A DNA stretch of 64,000 nt from Rattus norvegicus (GCF_036323735.1 NC_086037.1:56420002-56484001); one strand, 5' to 3'. Positions 1 to 11,700 are shown, counted from the first letter of the stretch. The notes: generated by a model from the letters alone, not told the origin. Made by a program: numbers and translations.

Positions 1-562
1 CTAAATCCTTTTTTAGAACTGTTGCTTAAGTGGAACTTTCTAGGGTTTCAAATAAGGGATCCAGATGGGACCAACAAAATGAAGTACAATGTTCCAGCAG
101 CTGCTGTTATAGTGGGGATTCTTAATGCCAGGATGGGCATCTTGTGCGCCTGACCTAACGGGCACTTTCACATTTCCCCCTCTACTATATTGCATAAATA
201 ACATTTCCTGATGTCTTTGTATCACAAAGAGCAGTTTTGAGTGTTTCAGACAACAATAAAAAAACGAACTGCCTATCTTGGGCAATTTTTGCTTCCAGAC
301 AGATTTTAGGTTCTATTTTGCTAGTATCTGGAGGGGGAAAAAAAAAAAAGGAAGAACTGCAGGGACTTTATCCTGATCAAAGATATGTTTGCCAATGTGT
401 TGTAGATTCTTCACTAGCTTGTTTTTCTATTTTTAGAGTCGCAGGTTTGCTGAGACATACGGTGATCCTCTTGCCGTAGTCTCCCAGGTGTTTCATGCCC
501 ACCTTGCTTGCTGTCTTTATAAATAGATAGCACTAGCTGTACAGATGTAAGAATCTGGTTTT
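1..562. other. Intronic sequence, nothing recognised
   Basis: Mixed sequence with a short poly(A) run near 340. No exon, RNA gene or repeat family could be assigned. Confidence 0.5.
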
Positions 563-770
563 TAAGATTTACTTATGTGTGTGAATGTCTTACTTGCTTA
601 TATGTCTGTGTACTACATGTGTGCCTGGTGCCCATGGAGGCCAAAAGAGTGTGTCAGAATCCTGGAACTGGAGTTACAATTGTTAGCTACCATGTGGGTG
701 CTGGGAATTGAACCTAGGTCATCTGAAAGAGCAGCCATATTCTTAACGGCTGAGCTATCTCTCCAGCCCC
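563..770 (-). repeat. B3-type SINE (B2 superfamily)
   Basis: Read on the minus strand it starts with the tRNA-like head GGGGCTGGAGAGATAGCTCA and continues with a recognisable tRNA-derived box B region (GGTTCAATTCCCAGCACCCA in diverged form). Considerable divergence suggests an old copy. Confidence 0.8.
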
Positions 771-1230
771 AAAAATATAAATAATTTTTTAACATATTTT
801 TGATTTCTAAAATTATTTTCAGAACTTTTTTGGGTTGTTGGGATCAAAGGCATAAGTGACCACTGCCTGTCTTATTTTCAGAACTTTTATAAGTAGATAT
901 TATACCCCTGCAGCTTTAAAGTCCCCAGTGTTACCAATACCAATAATTGACAAACACTAAGTTCTTGGCTCTGTAAAGCCCCTTAAGGTCTTACAAGTCA
1001 AATTTCGAAAGTCTGAAAAGTCCATGTTGGCCTGCTCCTGGGAATGGAAGTACTGTGTGATCTTGAAAGTGACGTAGGGTCTGAAGGGGTGTCAGGCCTA
1101 ACACTGAGACCTACTTTAATCAGAGTTGATCTGTATCCTTATGTGAACCAAAATAGATACAGCCTCTGTTCTGTGTGTTGGTGCTTTGAGCTAGACTATT
1201 AAAAGAAGGGCTTTAAAAAGGCCTTTTTAG

Positions 1231-1442
1231 GAGAATGGAGATGGCTTGGTAGTTAAGAGTGCTTAGCTGCTCTTGCAAGAAGTCTTGGGGGTCCAAGTCC
1301 CAACCCTACCCGATGGGACTGTCTGTAGCTCTAGTTGCAGAGAATCCAGTGTTCGATTCTGGTCTCTGAGGGTACCAGGTATTGCATGGGGTTCATAGAA
1401 AAACACAAGCAAAACACCTAGACACATCAAATAATCTTAAAA
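1231..1442 (+). repeat. B3-type SINE, diverged
   Basis: Begins GAGAATGGAGATGGCTTGGT with 'taagagtgctt...ctgctcttgc' and a B3 body ending in an A-rich tail (aaacacctagacacatcaaataatctt). Confidence 0.7.
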
Positions 1443-1461
1443 CTAACTTACTTTCTCTTTT

Positions 1462-1783
1462 TCTTTGTTTTTCAAGACAGGGTTTTTCTGTGTATCACTG
1501 GATATCTTGGAACTCTCTTTATAGACCAGACTGACCGCAAACTGCCTGCTTCTGCCCCCTGAGTGCTTGGATCAAAGGAATGTGCCATCACACCCAGCTT
1601 TAAAAATTTGTTTTAAAGACTTTTCTTATGACTACTTTTCTTTTGGGAGAGAGAATCTCATTTTGTAGCTCTGGCTAGCTTGGTACTTGCTATGTATAGA
1701 CCAGTCTAGCCTTGAACTCAGAGATCCAAATGCTTCTGCCTCCTGAGTATAGGGATTAAAGTGTCCACTCCCAAACCCAGCCT
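1462..1783 (-). repeat. Two adjacent B1 SINEs
   Basis: Two minus-strand B1 (7SL-derived) copies at about 1462-1600 and 1636-1783. Each shows the inverted B1 pattern: caagacagggtttttctgtg, then tctgcc..cctgagtg, then tgccatcacacccagc. Both are diverged. Confidence 0.78.
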
Positions 1784-3270
1784 AGTGGTATGTTTTGTTT
1801 CCTATCTTCCATGAGAGATGTTTTGGTTGTTCTTATTCTATACTTTGATCCATACCTTCCTCCATCCCCCACTATCTGGAAACTTTAAGCTCGTTTAGTT
1901 GCTTCTCTTAAAGCTTTGGCCTGCATACTTCAGTATAATACCAAATAGAAAGTTCACTCAGCTCTGCTCTGCTCCTAAATAAGAACCCACAGTTTGTGCT
2001 ACGGGCTGCTCTGGTTCCGTGTTTTAGCCCACTGTTTCCACGCCCTACAATTAGTTACTCTGTTCTTATAGATAACGTCTGCTCACTGGGATTCACCCAC
2101 CTGTTTATCCTTCCTCTGCCTCCTGTTCCTTCTCCCCTTCTCCAGTCTTCATGCTTGAAGCTGCGCTCTGCCTCCAAAGGTGGGCTCTATGGTTGGTTTT
2201 TTTCTGTCTACTATGGTGAAACTGGTTTGTTTTGTTTTTTTTTTGGTTTTTTTTTGTTTCTAGAGTTGCAAAGCTGAGGTTGGCTTCTGGCCTCTCAGAG
2301 CTAATCTATCATCTGCTGCTCTGTTCTCTTTGGCCCTGGTCTTTTGAAGGGTACTGTGGTGGGAACCTCACTTTCATCGGTTCTGCACGTGAATACAAGA
2401 TCTCACGTCCCCAGAACACTTAAGAAAGTCTCTTGCATTTAGATTTACAATTTTTTCTTAATTGATTTTTTTAATCCTTGGAGTTCTGCTTTGAGCAGTC
2501 ATGGACGTTGTGGGTCTGTGCTCCTCAACTTTCATTATGCAGATTCTGGTTCTGCTCTTCAGTTGTTTCCAATTCTTATCCTGTACTTGAATTTCTCGTC
2601 TCTCTGCCTGTCAGTGCACAGTTGTTTCTTCACCCACTTTTAACTTACGGCTTTATATTTTATTGAACAACGTGGTAAGTTCCTCTCGGTAATAAAGCAG
2701 GTTGTTCACTTCCTGCCTTCCGTTGTATAAAAACAAACAAAAATGAACAATCACCTTACTTTTGCTTTTCTTCTTGTCCTCGTTGGGAAAGGAATTGGGG
2801 TCTAGCTAGCTGCTTTCTTACAGTCTCTCCTGCTTAGAAGTTCCATGAAGCCTTACTTACACTCGGCATCATGCTGTTGAGCAAACAGGCACTCTGGGCA
2901 TGGGGACAGGCAGACAAGAAGCCACAGTCAGCATGGCCTTGTGCTTCACTCCCAGAGGACGAGCAGCTCCTGAGTCATGTGGGGAAACCTCACAGCATTG
3001 TACCTCTGGGGGCTCACAGCTGTGGCAGGAATCGGTTTCTATAGCAACAGAAGGCTTAACTCTTCCTCTGTTCTCAGAATATGCAGAGAAGAGACACGAT
3101 AAACTTGGAGAGCATTCTGTGCTTTAGACAGGCTGGATTTGTTTTCTCTTTTCTGGACCATAGTGTCTAGCACGTAGCCACAAGGTACAGGTGGTTATTT
3201 ACATTATAATCAACTAAATTTAAAAATCTGTTTCTTAATTTTCAGGTGTTTGTTTGTTTGTTTTTACAGT
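1784..3270. other. Intronic sequence, nothing recognised
   Basis: Poly(T)-rich patches near 2230-2260 and otherwise mixed sequence. Short open frames here lack splice context or recognisable domains. Confidence 0.45.
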
Positions 3271-3509
3271 ATTTTAAGCAGTTGTTTTATTAGCCCAGCT
3301 TGAACAGAACTGGACCATATTATATGCTGTGGTCCTTACTGTTCAGATGGAAAGGCATCCTGAACTCGGAAGCCCAGGAACCACACAGCTCTGAGAGGAA
3401 GCCTCCTCAGCAGAGGTGCTGCAGCTGTCAGAGGAGAGGAGCCCCCACCCCACCCCACCCCACGTGAGGACTCAGGAGCCCACTTCACCGCTTTGCTGCT
3501 TACCTCCTT

Positions 3510-3870
3510 CTCATGCTGTTTACCTTCTGATGAGAGAGACACACCAGGCAGCAAATCTCATTAAAGAGATTTATTGGGAGGGTCCATGGTGTGAAGAGAC
3601 AAGTCCAGGGTTGGCTCCTCTGGCTACCAGGAGGGGATGCAGGGAACTGAGCAGGTACAGCTTTTATATAGGATTTCTTAGGGGGCGAAGCTTTCTAAGA
3701 CACAAATTTCCAAGGTGAACTTGGGAAGCCAGGAATTGGTGGGTTTTCCTATTCAGAGATTGGTGGCTTTTGTTCAGCTTTTCAACCTAGAATTAGCATA
3801 ATCGGGGAAGGGTCCTGTTGAGGGGTTAGAGATGACCATTGTAACAGTCACAGAGACCGGAAAAGCTGTT
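3510..3870 (-). mobile_element. Solo LTR of a rodent endogenous retrovirus
   Basis: On the minus strand a TATA-like box (CTATATAAAAG, near 3661-3671) is followed about 100 bp later by an AATAAATCTCTTT polyadenylation region (near 3555-3570) and then a short U5-like segment ending close to 3510. This U3-R-U5 order is typical of an LTR. No internal viral genes flank it, so it is a solo LTR. Family not identified; the upstream (U3) limit is uncertain and could reach about 4150. Confidence 0.6.
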
Positions 3871-4227
3871 TACACGGAGAGGTCTGAGGGAGGGCCCTGG
3901 CTGATAGAAGCTCCTGAGGCAGGAGCCTGGCTTCTTTCTCTCCTTGAGGGTTTACAAAGTATACAAAGTTTCCAAAGGGAGTCCATAGTTCTGGAGTCTT
4001 TCTGAATAGCCAACCTAGCTTGGCCTTGAAGACAAGGCAGTCTTCCTGCCTTACCCTCCCAAATGCTGGGGTCGTTGTACACCAACCACTGTGCCAGCTT
4101 AAAATCCCATTGCCGAGTCACATCACCTGCATGTCCAGGGCTTAACACCTACAGATGTCTAGGGAATGTCACAACTGGGCAGCATACATACAGAACACTT
4201 CCATAATTGTAGAAAGTTCTGTGGCCG

Positions 4228-4335
4228 GTTCTAGTCTAAACTCTAGGACAGCATTCCAGTCAGCTCCTTTACTAGCTGTGTGGTTTCAGTGAACCTCTTG
4301 GTCCTGGAGTCTGGAAGGCTGGCTTTCAGGTTACC
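4228..4335 (+). repeat. MIR SINE relic
   Basis: Contains the MIR core-like order 'actagctgtgtggtttcagtgaacctctt', matching CTAGCTGTGTGACCTTGGGC..AACCTCT in diverged form. Ancient mammalian SINE, fragmentary. Confidence 0.5.
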
Positions 4336-4714
4336 ACCATTCTGCACCATCTGTATTTTAAAAGAATCCAGAGAGGAACTGGGTTCTGATATGGCTGTGG
4401 ATCATTGATGATCACAAGCCTACTCCTTTACCTATGGAGAGGAGAAACCAGGTAAATAGAAAGGTGGTGTTAAGTAAGATTTGAGGAGAATGAAGGCTAG
4501 CTTCTACGTGGATTTATTGATTTTTTTTTTCCGTGCAGCTGTGATTAAGCTGAGGTGGAGGACAACTTTGAGATGGCTGCAGAAAGCTAACTCATCATAA
4601 TGAAGTTTGTCTCCCACACCAACTGGTGATGTTGCCATGGTGATGCTGCCATGCCCTTGGCTGCTGTCATTGCTAGGTATTTGAGTTTGGGGGTTTGTAT
4701 TCATTGTCTATGAT

Positions 4715-4862
4715 GCCGGTAATGTGCACCAAATGCATTGAACCCAAGTGCCCTGCCAGAGCCTCAGTATGTCTAGTTACACTGGTTCTAACTCCCCATC
4801 CTCCTGCCTCAGCCTGCCAAATGTTGGGATCACAGGCATGTAATACCACACTTGGTAGTATG
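4715..4862 (-). repeat. B1-related SINE, old
   Basis: Inverted B1 3'-to-5' signature in 'cctcctgcctcagcctgccaa' and 'gggatcacaggcatg'; the remainder is strongly diverged. Confidence 0.5.
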
Positions 4863-4917
4863 CTGGGTTTATTTTTGTTGTTTTTAAAATTAAAAAAAAA
4901 AAAAACTTCGGAGGAGG

Positions 4918-5085
4918 GGAGAGAGAGAGAGAGAGAGAGAGAGAAGGAGGAAGCAGTGGAGAGAGAGATGCACATCATACATATGTGGAGGTCAGAGGAC
5001 AACTCGTAGGAGTGAGTTCTCTAAATTCAGGTCGTTAGCTTTGGAGGCAAGAGCCGTTAGCCACTAAGCTGTCGCACTAGTGTGG
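4918..5085 (-). repeat. B3A-like SINE with (GA)n tail
   Basis: A GA repeat (4919-4943) is followed by 'tggaggtcagaggacaactcgtaggagt', the inverted body of the B3A-like tRNA-derived SINE, ending near 5085 at the degraded tRNA-like head. Confidence 0.7.
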
Positions 5086-5459
5086 GGTTAGTATTTTCGA
5101 GATGTTGCTATTACATTGGTGGCTGAGTCCTTTGTAGGGAAAGAATTAAGGTATTATAGTCCAGAACCTGGAAATAGGGTTTAGAATGAAGCTAAGCCCA
5201 TTACCCAATAGCAAGGCTATTGTTTTTGAGTTCTAGTGGGTGGCATGTGTCATTTTCCCAGAGGAAGTAAAGAGGTGAGCAGCCTAGGAAAGTACTTGGG
5301 GAAATTCTGTAATGATTGGAACTTGAGTGAGGCTCAGTACTTGAATATTTGAACCCTTCCTCCTGTGACTCCTGCATTTATAACAGCCTAGGTTCTGTTT
5401 AAAGTAGGCCAGCAGAGTTGTAACAAATAGTAATGTGTAATAACGATGTCACTGACAGC

Positions 5460-5640
5460 AGGCATTTATTTAATAATGCTTACCAAAAGCCTGTACTGTT
5501 TAAATGTGTTTAGTGTATTCATTCTTTGTCTTTGCCCGGTGACATATTTGGCAGATGCAGAAACTAAGCCTCAGCACTTAGGAACTTGCCTAAATGTCAC
5601 ATAGCAGGAAAGTAGTGTGGCTTTAGTGAATGGCACCTCC
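5460..5640 (-). repeat. MIR SINE relic
   Basis: Inverted MIR pattern: 'catttatttaataatgc', 'gatgcagaaactaagcctcag', then 'aacttgcctaaatgtcacatagcagg', corresponding to the conserved MIR core region. Old and diverged. Confidence 0.6.
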
Positions 5641-5793
5641 TACTGTTATTAAGTGGCCATTCAGAAATGCAATTATTTGGATCCTTTTTAGCCCTCATGG
5701 TCTTAACCTCAATTTACAAACCTTTGTAGTTGGGTAAAGTGATGGAGAAGTAATTTTCTTACCTGTCAGCCATGGGATTTGCATTCTTTTACT

Positions 5794-5847
5794 CCTAGTT
5801 ACGACCAGTCCCCTTAACTACCTAGTTATGACCAGTCCCCTTAACTA
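5794..5847. repeat. 27-bp tandem duplication
   Basis: Two adjacent 27-bp units (5794-5820 and 5821-5847) beginning CCTAGTTA and differing at one position (C/T in CCTAGTTACG/CCTAGTTATG). Confidence 0.95.
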
Positions 5848-6650
5848 CCTTTGACTGCAGCGGGGCTTACAGGCCACTGACTCACAGGACTGTTTCCGTC
5901 CCCCGTTAAATGGCTGAGGTTCCACAGTCAGTAATGGCAAGTCAGTCTGTGCCTTGCCCCACTTCTGCCTTATTATAAGGTGGCCAATCCACAACCTTGG
6001 TGAAGTCAAGTCTGCCTGCTGTGTGGGTGTAGTCTTGGGAGGGAAGATATGCAGAGCCCCTCCCTTTCCCCTTGTTACATTCCTGATCACTAAGTTTAAT
6101 GAGCTTTTAACATGGCCTGGGAATTCTGATCTATTTTTATAGTTCATTCCTTCCAACTTCCTGGAGGGTTGTCCTTTACCTTGTCTTCAAAACTAATTCC
6201 CCTCTTAACAGACTGATGGCTCACACCTGCAGTCTCAGAGGCAGAGGCAGGATCCTTTGCCAGTGCCCTCTCCCTCCTTAGACTTTGGGGAAGACCTTAT
6301 GTTGTTTCTTCTTGAAACCAGTTAACCACCAATCATCACCCATGTACATCTCTACTCTTCCTCACCGTTCTGTAACTTCGTCATACGAGCTATCTGTGTT
6401 TGTTTTTGCAAAGGCTGACCCTTCTCTTGAATAATAGATTTCAGCCATTTTTCATAAGTAATTATGGAGTCCGCAACACCGATCTCCAGACTTTGTCTGC
6501 TTTCTCCTAATCGTGCCTTCTCTGACACATTCCTATCAGAACTGGGAAAACTGCTGACATTTCTCTCACCTGAAAGGAGCAATAACAGATTACATCCTGC
6601 TTTCATTTCACTACTTCCCATGATATCAGAACTCCTTAAGAACTGTCAGT
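5848..6650. other. Intronic sequence, nothing firm recognised
   Basis: A B1 fragment may occupy about 6215-6260 (tggctcacacctgcagtctc). The rest shows no recognisable exon or repeat. Confidence 0.45.
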
Positions 6651-6651
6651 C

Positions 6652-6728
6652 TGGGGCTGGGAGGTGGCTCAGCGGTTAAGAGCACCAATTACTCTTGCGA
6701 GGACAGGGTTTGGTTTCAGGAACCCACC
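6652..6728 (+). repeat. B3-type SINE, 5' head only
   Basis: GGGGCTGGGAGGTGGCTCAG followed by 'cggttaagagcacc..actcttgcgaggac' and breaking off after 'caggaaccca'. The body and tail are missing. Confidence 0.75.
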
Positions 6729-7002
6729 CCATTAACCTTTTCTTTGAGACTTATTTTAGGTCCTAGAGCATGTGGAAGATTAATGAATGCTTCACACCTT
6801 GAAGAGAAAGTAGTTTCTGCTATTGGAGGGTTGCTCTGTCATTGGTTGGGTCAATTTGGTTCTTTTCAATTCTTCTAGAATTATACCGATTTTGTCTACT
6901 TAATTGCAGAGAGGAGTGTTAAAAAGCCACACCACCTTCCACTTAGGAGCATTTGCATGGCTGTGGTTATCTGTCCACCCTTTGACTTTTGCCTTCCTGT
7001 GC

Positions 7003-7071
7003 CTGGGGACCGAACCCAGGGCCTTGCGCTTCTAGGCAAGCGCTCTACCACTGAGCTAAATCCCCAGCCCC
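7003..7071 (-). repeat. ID (BC1-like) SINE
   Basis: Minus-strand ID core: 'ggggaccgaacccagggcc' then 'ggcaagcgctctaccactga' and 'gctaaatccccagccc'. No T-run at its left edge, so the A-rich tail is lost or the copy is 3'-truncated. Confidence 0.92.
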
Positions 7072-7072
7072 G

Positions 7073-7185
7073 CCTTTTTTTTCTTTAGGGTCTCACTATG
7101 TGGCTCTGGTTGGCCTGGAACTCGCAGAGATCTGCCTGTGTAGGATTACAGGTGCACTCTGTGCTCCACCATACTAGGCATTGTT
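7073..7185 (-). repeat. B1 SINE fragment
   Basis: Immediately beyond the ID head: 'agggtctcactatgtggctctggttggcctggaactc', the inverted B1 middle, then 'taggattacaggtgcactctgtgctccacca'. Confidence 0.7.
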
Positions 7186-7423
7186 TGCATCTAGAGATTT
7201 TACTGATAGAAAACGTATGTTAAGGGCGTCCTGCTGTTTTTAAATCCAGACTAGTATTTTTTTTTTGTTTTATGTTGGGAACTTCGCATTCACATTCAAT
7301 GCAATGTTTATCATCTCGCTCCATTTGTTTCTCCTCTCCTTTTCTAGTCCTTAAATTAACAATTTACTCCAGCCTACTAATTTTACTTTTTTGCTTTTAG
7401 GAGGGCATTGCTTCAGGTTTTTT

Positions 7424-7516
7424 ACTTTTTTTTTTTTTTTCCGGAGCTGGGGACCGAACCCAGGGCCTTGCAGTTGCTAGGCAAGCGCTCTACCACTGAG
7501 CTAAATCCCCAACCCC
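7424..7516 (-). repeat. ID SINE, near full length
   Basis: Poly(T) (the tail), then CGGAGCTGGGGACCGAACCC, the box-A segment 'gcaagcgctctaccactgag', and head 'taaatccccaacccc'. Few differences from the ID consensus, so a fairly young insertion. The short flanking repeat cttcaggttt/ctccaggtttt may be the target-site duplication. Confidence 0.94.
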
Positions 7517-7659
7517 TGCTCCAGGTTTTATAATACAGATTTAATTTCACTCCTTACAGTGTGTCTGTCTTTAGTTATGTTTTTTGTTTGTTTTGCTTTT
7601 GAGACATGTAGACCATGCTAGCCTCAAATTTACTGTATTGCTGGGGATGACCTTGAACC

Positions 7660-7960
7660 TAAAAAAGTGAGTGCTCATGAGTTGTGAGTCCATGAGCACA
7701 CATATGTGCATGGCCTGAGTGTGTGAGTGCGTGTAGAGGGTATGCAGAAGCCAAAGGAGAACAAGGACATTGTGTGTCCTGCTCTGTCACTTTGTACCTT
7801 ATTCCTTTGGGACTAGCCTGGCAGCAAGCGACACCCACCCCCTTATCTCCTTCCCCACAGCTGGGGCGCAGGCCCAGGCGAGCGTGCAGCACAATAAAAA
7901 CTCTCGCCCACTAAGCTACAAAGAGTACTTCTATCCCCCCCCCCCCGTGTAAGGACAGTA
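7660..7960. repeat. Rodent interspersed repeat fragment, family uncertain
   Basis: A TG-rich start (cacacatatgtgcatggcctgag), then 'tgtgtcctgctctgtcactttgtaccttattcc', a phrase I associate with a common rodent repeat. It ends at a C-run (7937-7946). The family name is not recalled with confidence. Confidence 0.4.
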
Positions 7961-8720
7961 CTGAGAGTCCTGAGATGATACTCTTCCATTCATCTTCCCT
8001 AGAGACCTCTGGAGCAAAGGACACACATATTTCACGTGTACGCACACACATATCACCTCACAGTACACTGGTTGGTGGTTATTCCTTTTGCTTCAACCGG
8101 TTAATTATCGTTTAAAGAAATGTGATTTTAAATGTATTCATAAATATACATCAGCCTTAAGTAGATCCCAAAATATTTAACCCTCGACTCAGCAAATGAG
8201 TAGTTGCTAAAAAGTAAAACTCAGAGTTTGCAGTTCACAAACCAGACACACAGAGTAAACAGATAGTAAAATCCCAGCCCTAGGAAGAAAACGCTGGAAA
8301 GGCATAAATAGCTTCATTTTACTGGTTCTCTGCTTCACGTGGCTTAAAGAGTGAGGGACGTCTCAATCTGACAGATGAGTGCTGGGCTGTAATCAGTAAG
8401 AGCGTGCCACTAGCAGTTTAATGCAGTGCAGGTCCCACTTATGTAAGAGTGCAGAAGAGCATAGGGAAGCTCGGTCTCCTGAACCCTCATCAATGCAGCT
8501 CTGCTTGCTGCTAGCGTCCTGAGCGTGAAAGCCAGTGCCCTATTTCAGCCTTAGCTGGGCGGCGCGTTCAAGACCTGTTGCCTCGGTGCCAGCTCTCAGT
8601 CAGCATGGGGGTCATCCTTAAGGGCTGCTCAGCTGCCTGGAGCTCCTGGCTCACCTCAGCTGTGTAACACTTAGAGATCCCATTGCATTGATCTAGGGTG
8701 GAAGAAAGGGGTCGTGACCT
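7961..8720. other. Intronic sequence, nothing recognised
   Basis: No SINE core, exon signature or microsatellite of note in this unusually repeat-poor stretch. Confidence 0.45.
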
Positions 8721-8726
8721 TGACAT

Positions 8727-8860
8727 TTCTTGAATGCTTGTTCTGGGCCAGGCTCAGGGACAGAACTTTACATACATCCTCATGTTTCCTCTAACTGCCT
8801 CAAGCATAGAAGGAAACTACTCCCATCATACAGATGAGAACTCCTGTCTGAGATCTGCAT
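8727..8860 (-). repeat. MIR SINE relic
   Basis: Inverted MIR order: 'tgaatgcttgttctgggccaggc', 'actttacatacatcctcatgtt', then 'catacagatgagaa'. It resembles the mammalian MIR 3' half. Confidence 0.65.
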
Positions 8861-9097
8861 GGTATTTCACAACCTTTAGGATGGCAGCATTTAAGTGTGA
8901 TTGTGTTTGCTTTCTTTCCTGTTGCACAACTCACAGGAAATGTTGCTAGGTCGGGGTAAGAGTGGCACATGATAGTGTGGTGATCTTTGGGATCTTCTCT
9001 TTGGCCTCTTAGTGTGACCTCAGCTTCACTGTTCTTTGTATTTAATCCCTTGATTTTCTTTCTGGTTTCCTTTCCTTTCCTTTCTTTTCTTGTTTTT

Positions 9098-9232
9098 GTT
9101 TTTGTTTGACAAGGTCTAACTATAAGGTCCAGCTTAGGCTGACCTGGAACTCATAATGCAGACAATCAAGCTGGCCTTGAATTCAAAGAGATGTACTTGC
9201 CCCTGCCTCCTGCTTGCTGGGATAACTTGCTT
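9098..9232 (-). repeat. B1 SINE, diverged
   Basis: 'gacaaggtctaactataaggtcc', 'tgacctggaactcataatgc', 'ctggccttgaattcaaagag', 'cctgcctcctgcttgctggga': inverted B1 blocks with a small internal expansion. Confidence 0.6.
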
Positions 9233-9449
9233 TTTAATATATAAATTGAGAAGCCACAAAACCTTTTGCTGACAGATAAGGACCAGTCTATGATAGGGAA
9301 ATTAATTTGAACTGGCTTTATTTTTCTCCTCCTGGCAGTTGAGTTTCTGGCTCCAAGTCCCTGTGATTTTTGAGAGCTGATCCAAAACCTATTTTTGTTG
9401 TGCTGTTAGGTAATAAAATCTGTCTTAAAACTTAATGGCTTGTTTCTTG

Positions 9450-9775
9450 GGTTGGGACAATGACTCAGTCCAATAACCTAATAACGTCCTTTCTGCACAA
9501 GTATAAGGACCCGAGTTCAATGCCCAGAACTTATGAAAAAAGCCAGACATGGCCGTGTGTGCTTGTACCCTAGTGTTGGAGAGATGGAGACAAGTGGATC
9601 CCTTGAGCTTGATCGCCAGTCAGTCTTGGCAGCATTCTTGGCAGATTCCAGGCCTCTGAGAGACCCTGTCTCAAAAAGAAAGAAATTGTTGGACAGCACC
9701 TAAGGCAAGACACCTGAGGTCATCCTCAGCCTCTGCAAACATACAAAACCTCACATACAAGTACACATACAACTT
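9450..9775 (+). repeat. Composite rodent SINE (B4/RSINE1-like)
   Basis: A tRNA-like head (gttgggacaatgactcagtc, then 'gacccgagttcaatgcccag') is followed by a B1-like middle (agccagacatggccgtgtgtg) and 'tgagagaccctgtctcaaaa'. Composite tRNA/7SL SINE; the subfamily is uncertain. Confidence 0.55.
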
Positions 9776-10352
9776 AGTGGCTTACAACCACAGTAATTCT
9801 GTGACACAGGAAGTTAGGCAGGGCTCAGCTGGGTTGCTCTTTGTAACAACAGCTGAAATGGTTGCATTCAGACAGCAGCTGGAGCAGGAATGTCTAAAAT
9901 AACTGCTAGAGTTTCTGCCACCTTGACTAGCATGATGAAGAGGCAGGAACTCACTCTCCACGTGGCTCCGTCTCTGCTTGACTGGCTTGAGTTTTCTATG
10001 ACAACTAGATTCCAGCAGAAACGCCACTAAGTAGAAGTTGTAATTCCTATAGGCCTCTGAAGTTTTCTCTGTGTAGCCTGGGATGTCAGGAGAGGGAACA
10101 TGGTAGAAGAACCTATGAGACAGAAGCATCGTCTATCCTTCTGTCAAGAACTTGAGCCCCACTCCAGGTCAATTAATCAAAACCCTAACGAAACAGGCAT
10201 TCTTGGGAAAGTTGTGTGTGTCCACAGTGGCAGTGAAAGCCCACACTCCTTAGAGCTGTGCTGATAAAATGAATTGAACATAATTTTAAGTGCAGCTAAC
10301 ATTTTTCCCAGTTCATAATCCCATTTTTAACCTCTCTGAGAATGTCCCAGTG

Positions 10353-10427
10353 AGGGCTGGAATAGTTCAGTTGGAGATCAGTGAGTAGCATGATGGGCGA
10401 GCGCTGGGTTTGATCCCCAGCACCAAG
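10353..10427 (+). repeat. ID-related SINE fragment
   Basis: 'ggctggaatagttcagttgg' through 'gggtttgatccccagcacca' preserves the tRNA-like box A/box B spacing in diverged form. Confidence 0.5.
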
Positions 10428-10534
10428 GTAGCAGAGCAGAGCACCTCTGCCACTGCCCAGGACACCCTGTGTGAGCACCGGGCTGTGTAGTCACCAGGGC
10501 AAGTGCTGCTTCAATGAGCTGCACTCCAGTCCTG

Positions 10535-10609
10535 CTTCCCTTCCCTTCCCTTCCTTCCTTCCTTCCCTCCTTCCCTCCCTCCCTCCCTCCCCCTCTCCCT
10601 CCCTCCCCA
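10535..10609 (+). repeat. Polypyrimidine (TTCC/TCCC)n tract
   Basis: About 70 bases of nearly pure C/T, mainly TTCC then CCCT units. Pure pyrimidine tracts of this length can adopt triplex (H-DNA) structures. Confidence 0.9.
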
Positions 10610-10644
10610 CCCTCTGCTGTGTGTCTATGTCTCTGTCTCTATCT

Positions 10645-10920
10645 CTTTTTTTTTTTTTTCAAGACAGGGTTTCCCTGTGTATGTAGCCTTAACTGTTGTA
10701 GAACTCACTCTGTAGACCAGGCTGGCCCTGAACTCAGGGATCAGCCTGCCTCTGCATCCTGAGTGCTAGGATCAAAGGTGTGTGCCACCACTGCTGGGCT
10801 AGCTCTGGTTTTATTTAGAAGTCCTTTGACACAAGTGTCTCACTGTATAACCCTGGCTGTCCTCAGGCTTGCCTATGCCTCCAGTACTGGGGTAGAGGCA
10901 TGTACCACCACACCCAGCAA
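10645..10920 (-). repeat. B1 SINE followed by a second diverged B1
   Basis: First copy about 10645-10800 with T-run, 'caagacagggtttccctgtg', 'gtagaccaggctggccctga', 'tgtgccaccactgctgggct'. A shorter one at about 10815-10920 has 'tcactgtataaccctggctg' and 'catgtaccaccacacccagc'. Confidence 0.8.
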
Positions 10921-11700
10921 ACTTTAAGACAGTCTTTAAAATTCACAGCATTAAAAATTTTTTAGCTCTTACCAGTGTGTTGTATTATGCATTAACTTAA
11001 GGATCTTAAAATCTACTTACAAACCAGAACCGTTTGCTCCCTCACTTTCATCCTCTCACAGGCAAGCCGGCCTTCCCCTTGAACAGGAGCAGCAGGGAGG
11101 GGGTCTGCCTTAAAGGAAAGTTAGGGTGGTGGTTTACCCTCTTCCATCTTCTCTGGGAGGCTGAAACAGGAAGACGGCAGGCAGCTAACGCGTTATCACC
11201 CCAGGCAAACAGTTCTTATCTCTTCACAAGGCTGTGAGGGGAAGCTCAGGCTGCACGTTCCTGCTCCTTTCCCTCAGCTGTACTTTGCAGAACATTCCTT
11301 TCATTCTCAACAGAAGTTGGCGTCTTCCTTCTTCACAGGGACTTCCAGGTCTACTTCACTTAGCTAACATTTATTGAGAATTTAAAGAGGCAGGAGCCAT
11401 TTCAGCTTTATTAAATGTGTGAGAATGATTCATTGTGACTCTTGTTGTCATGGAACTGTACGGTTTAGTAAAAGTTAGCAAGTGTGAGCACACAAGTAGT
11501 TGTCAAAGGCAGCATGTGGGAGTCTTGGAGAGCAACTTTCAGAACCTGTTGGGCCTGCAGGCCAGGCCAGGCCAGTCCCTTACTTTGCATTTATAACCAA
11601 TAAACCTCGACTCTCTGTGTTAGACCCTGGATACCTGGATAGCTCTCGCCATGTCGAAATGTGTCCCTTTTTGGAACAGTCTTCAACTTCTATGACTTAC
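10921..11700. other. Intronic sequence, nothing recognised
   Basis: No SINE or exon signature. Contains the short iteration 'aggccaggccaggcc' near 11560-11573. Confidence 0.45.

Noticed and set aside
3555..3670. Retroviral genes next to the LTR-like sequence
   Set aside because: Both flanks were read for gag/pol-like frames and primer-binding-site sequence; none seen, so only a solo LTR is called.
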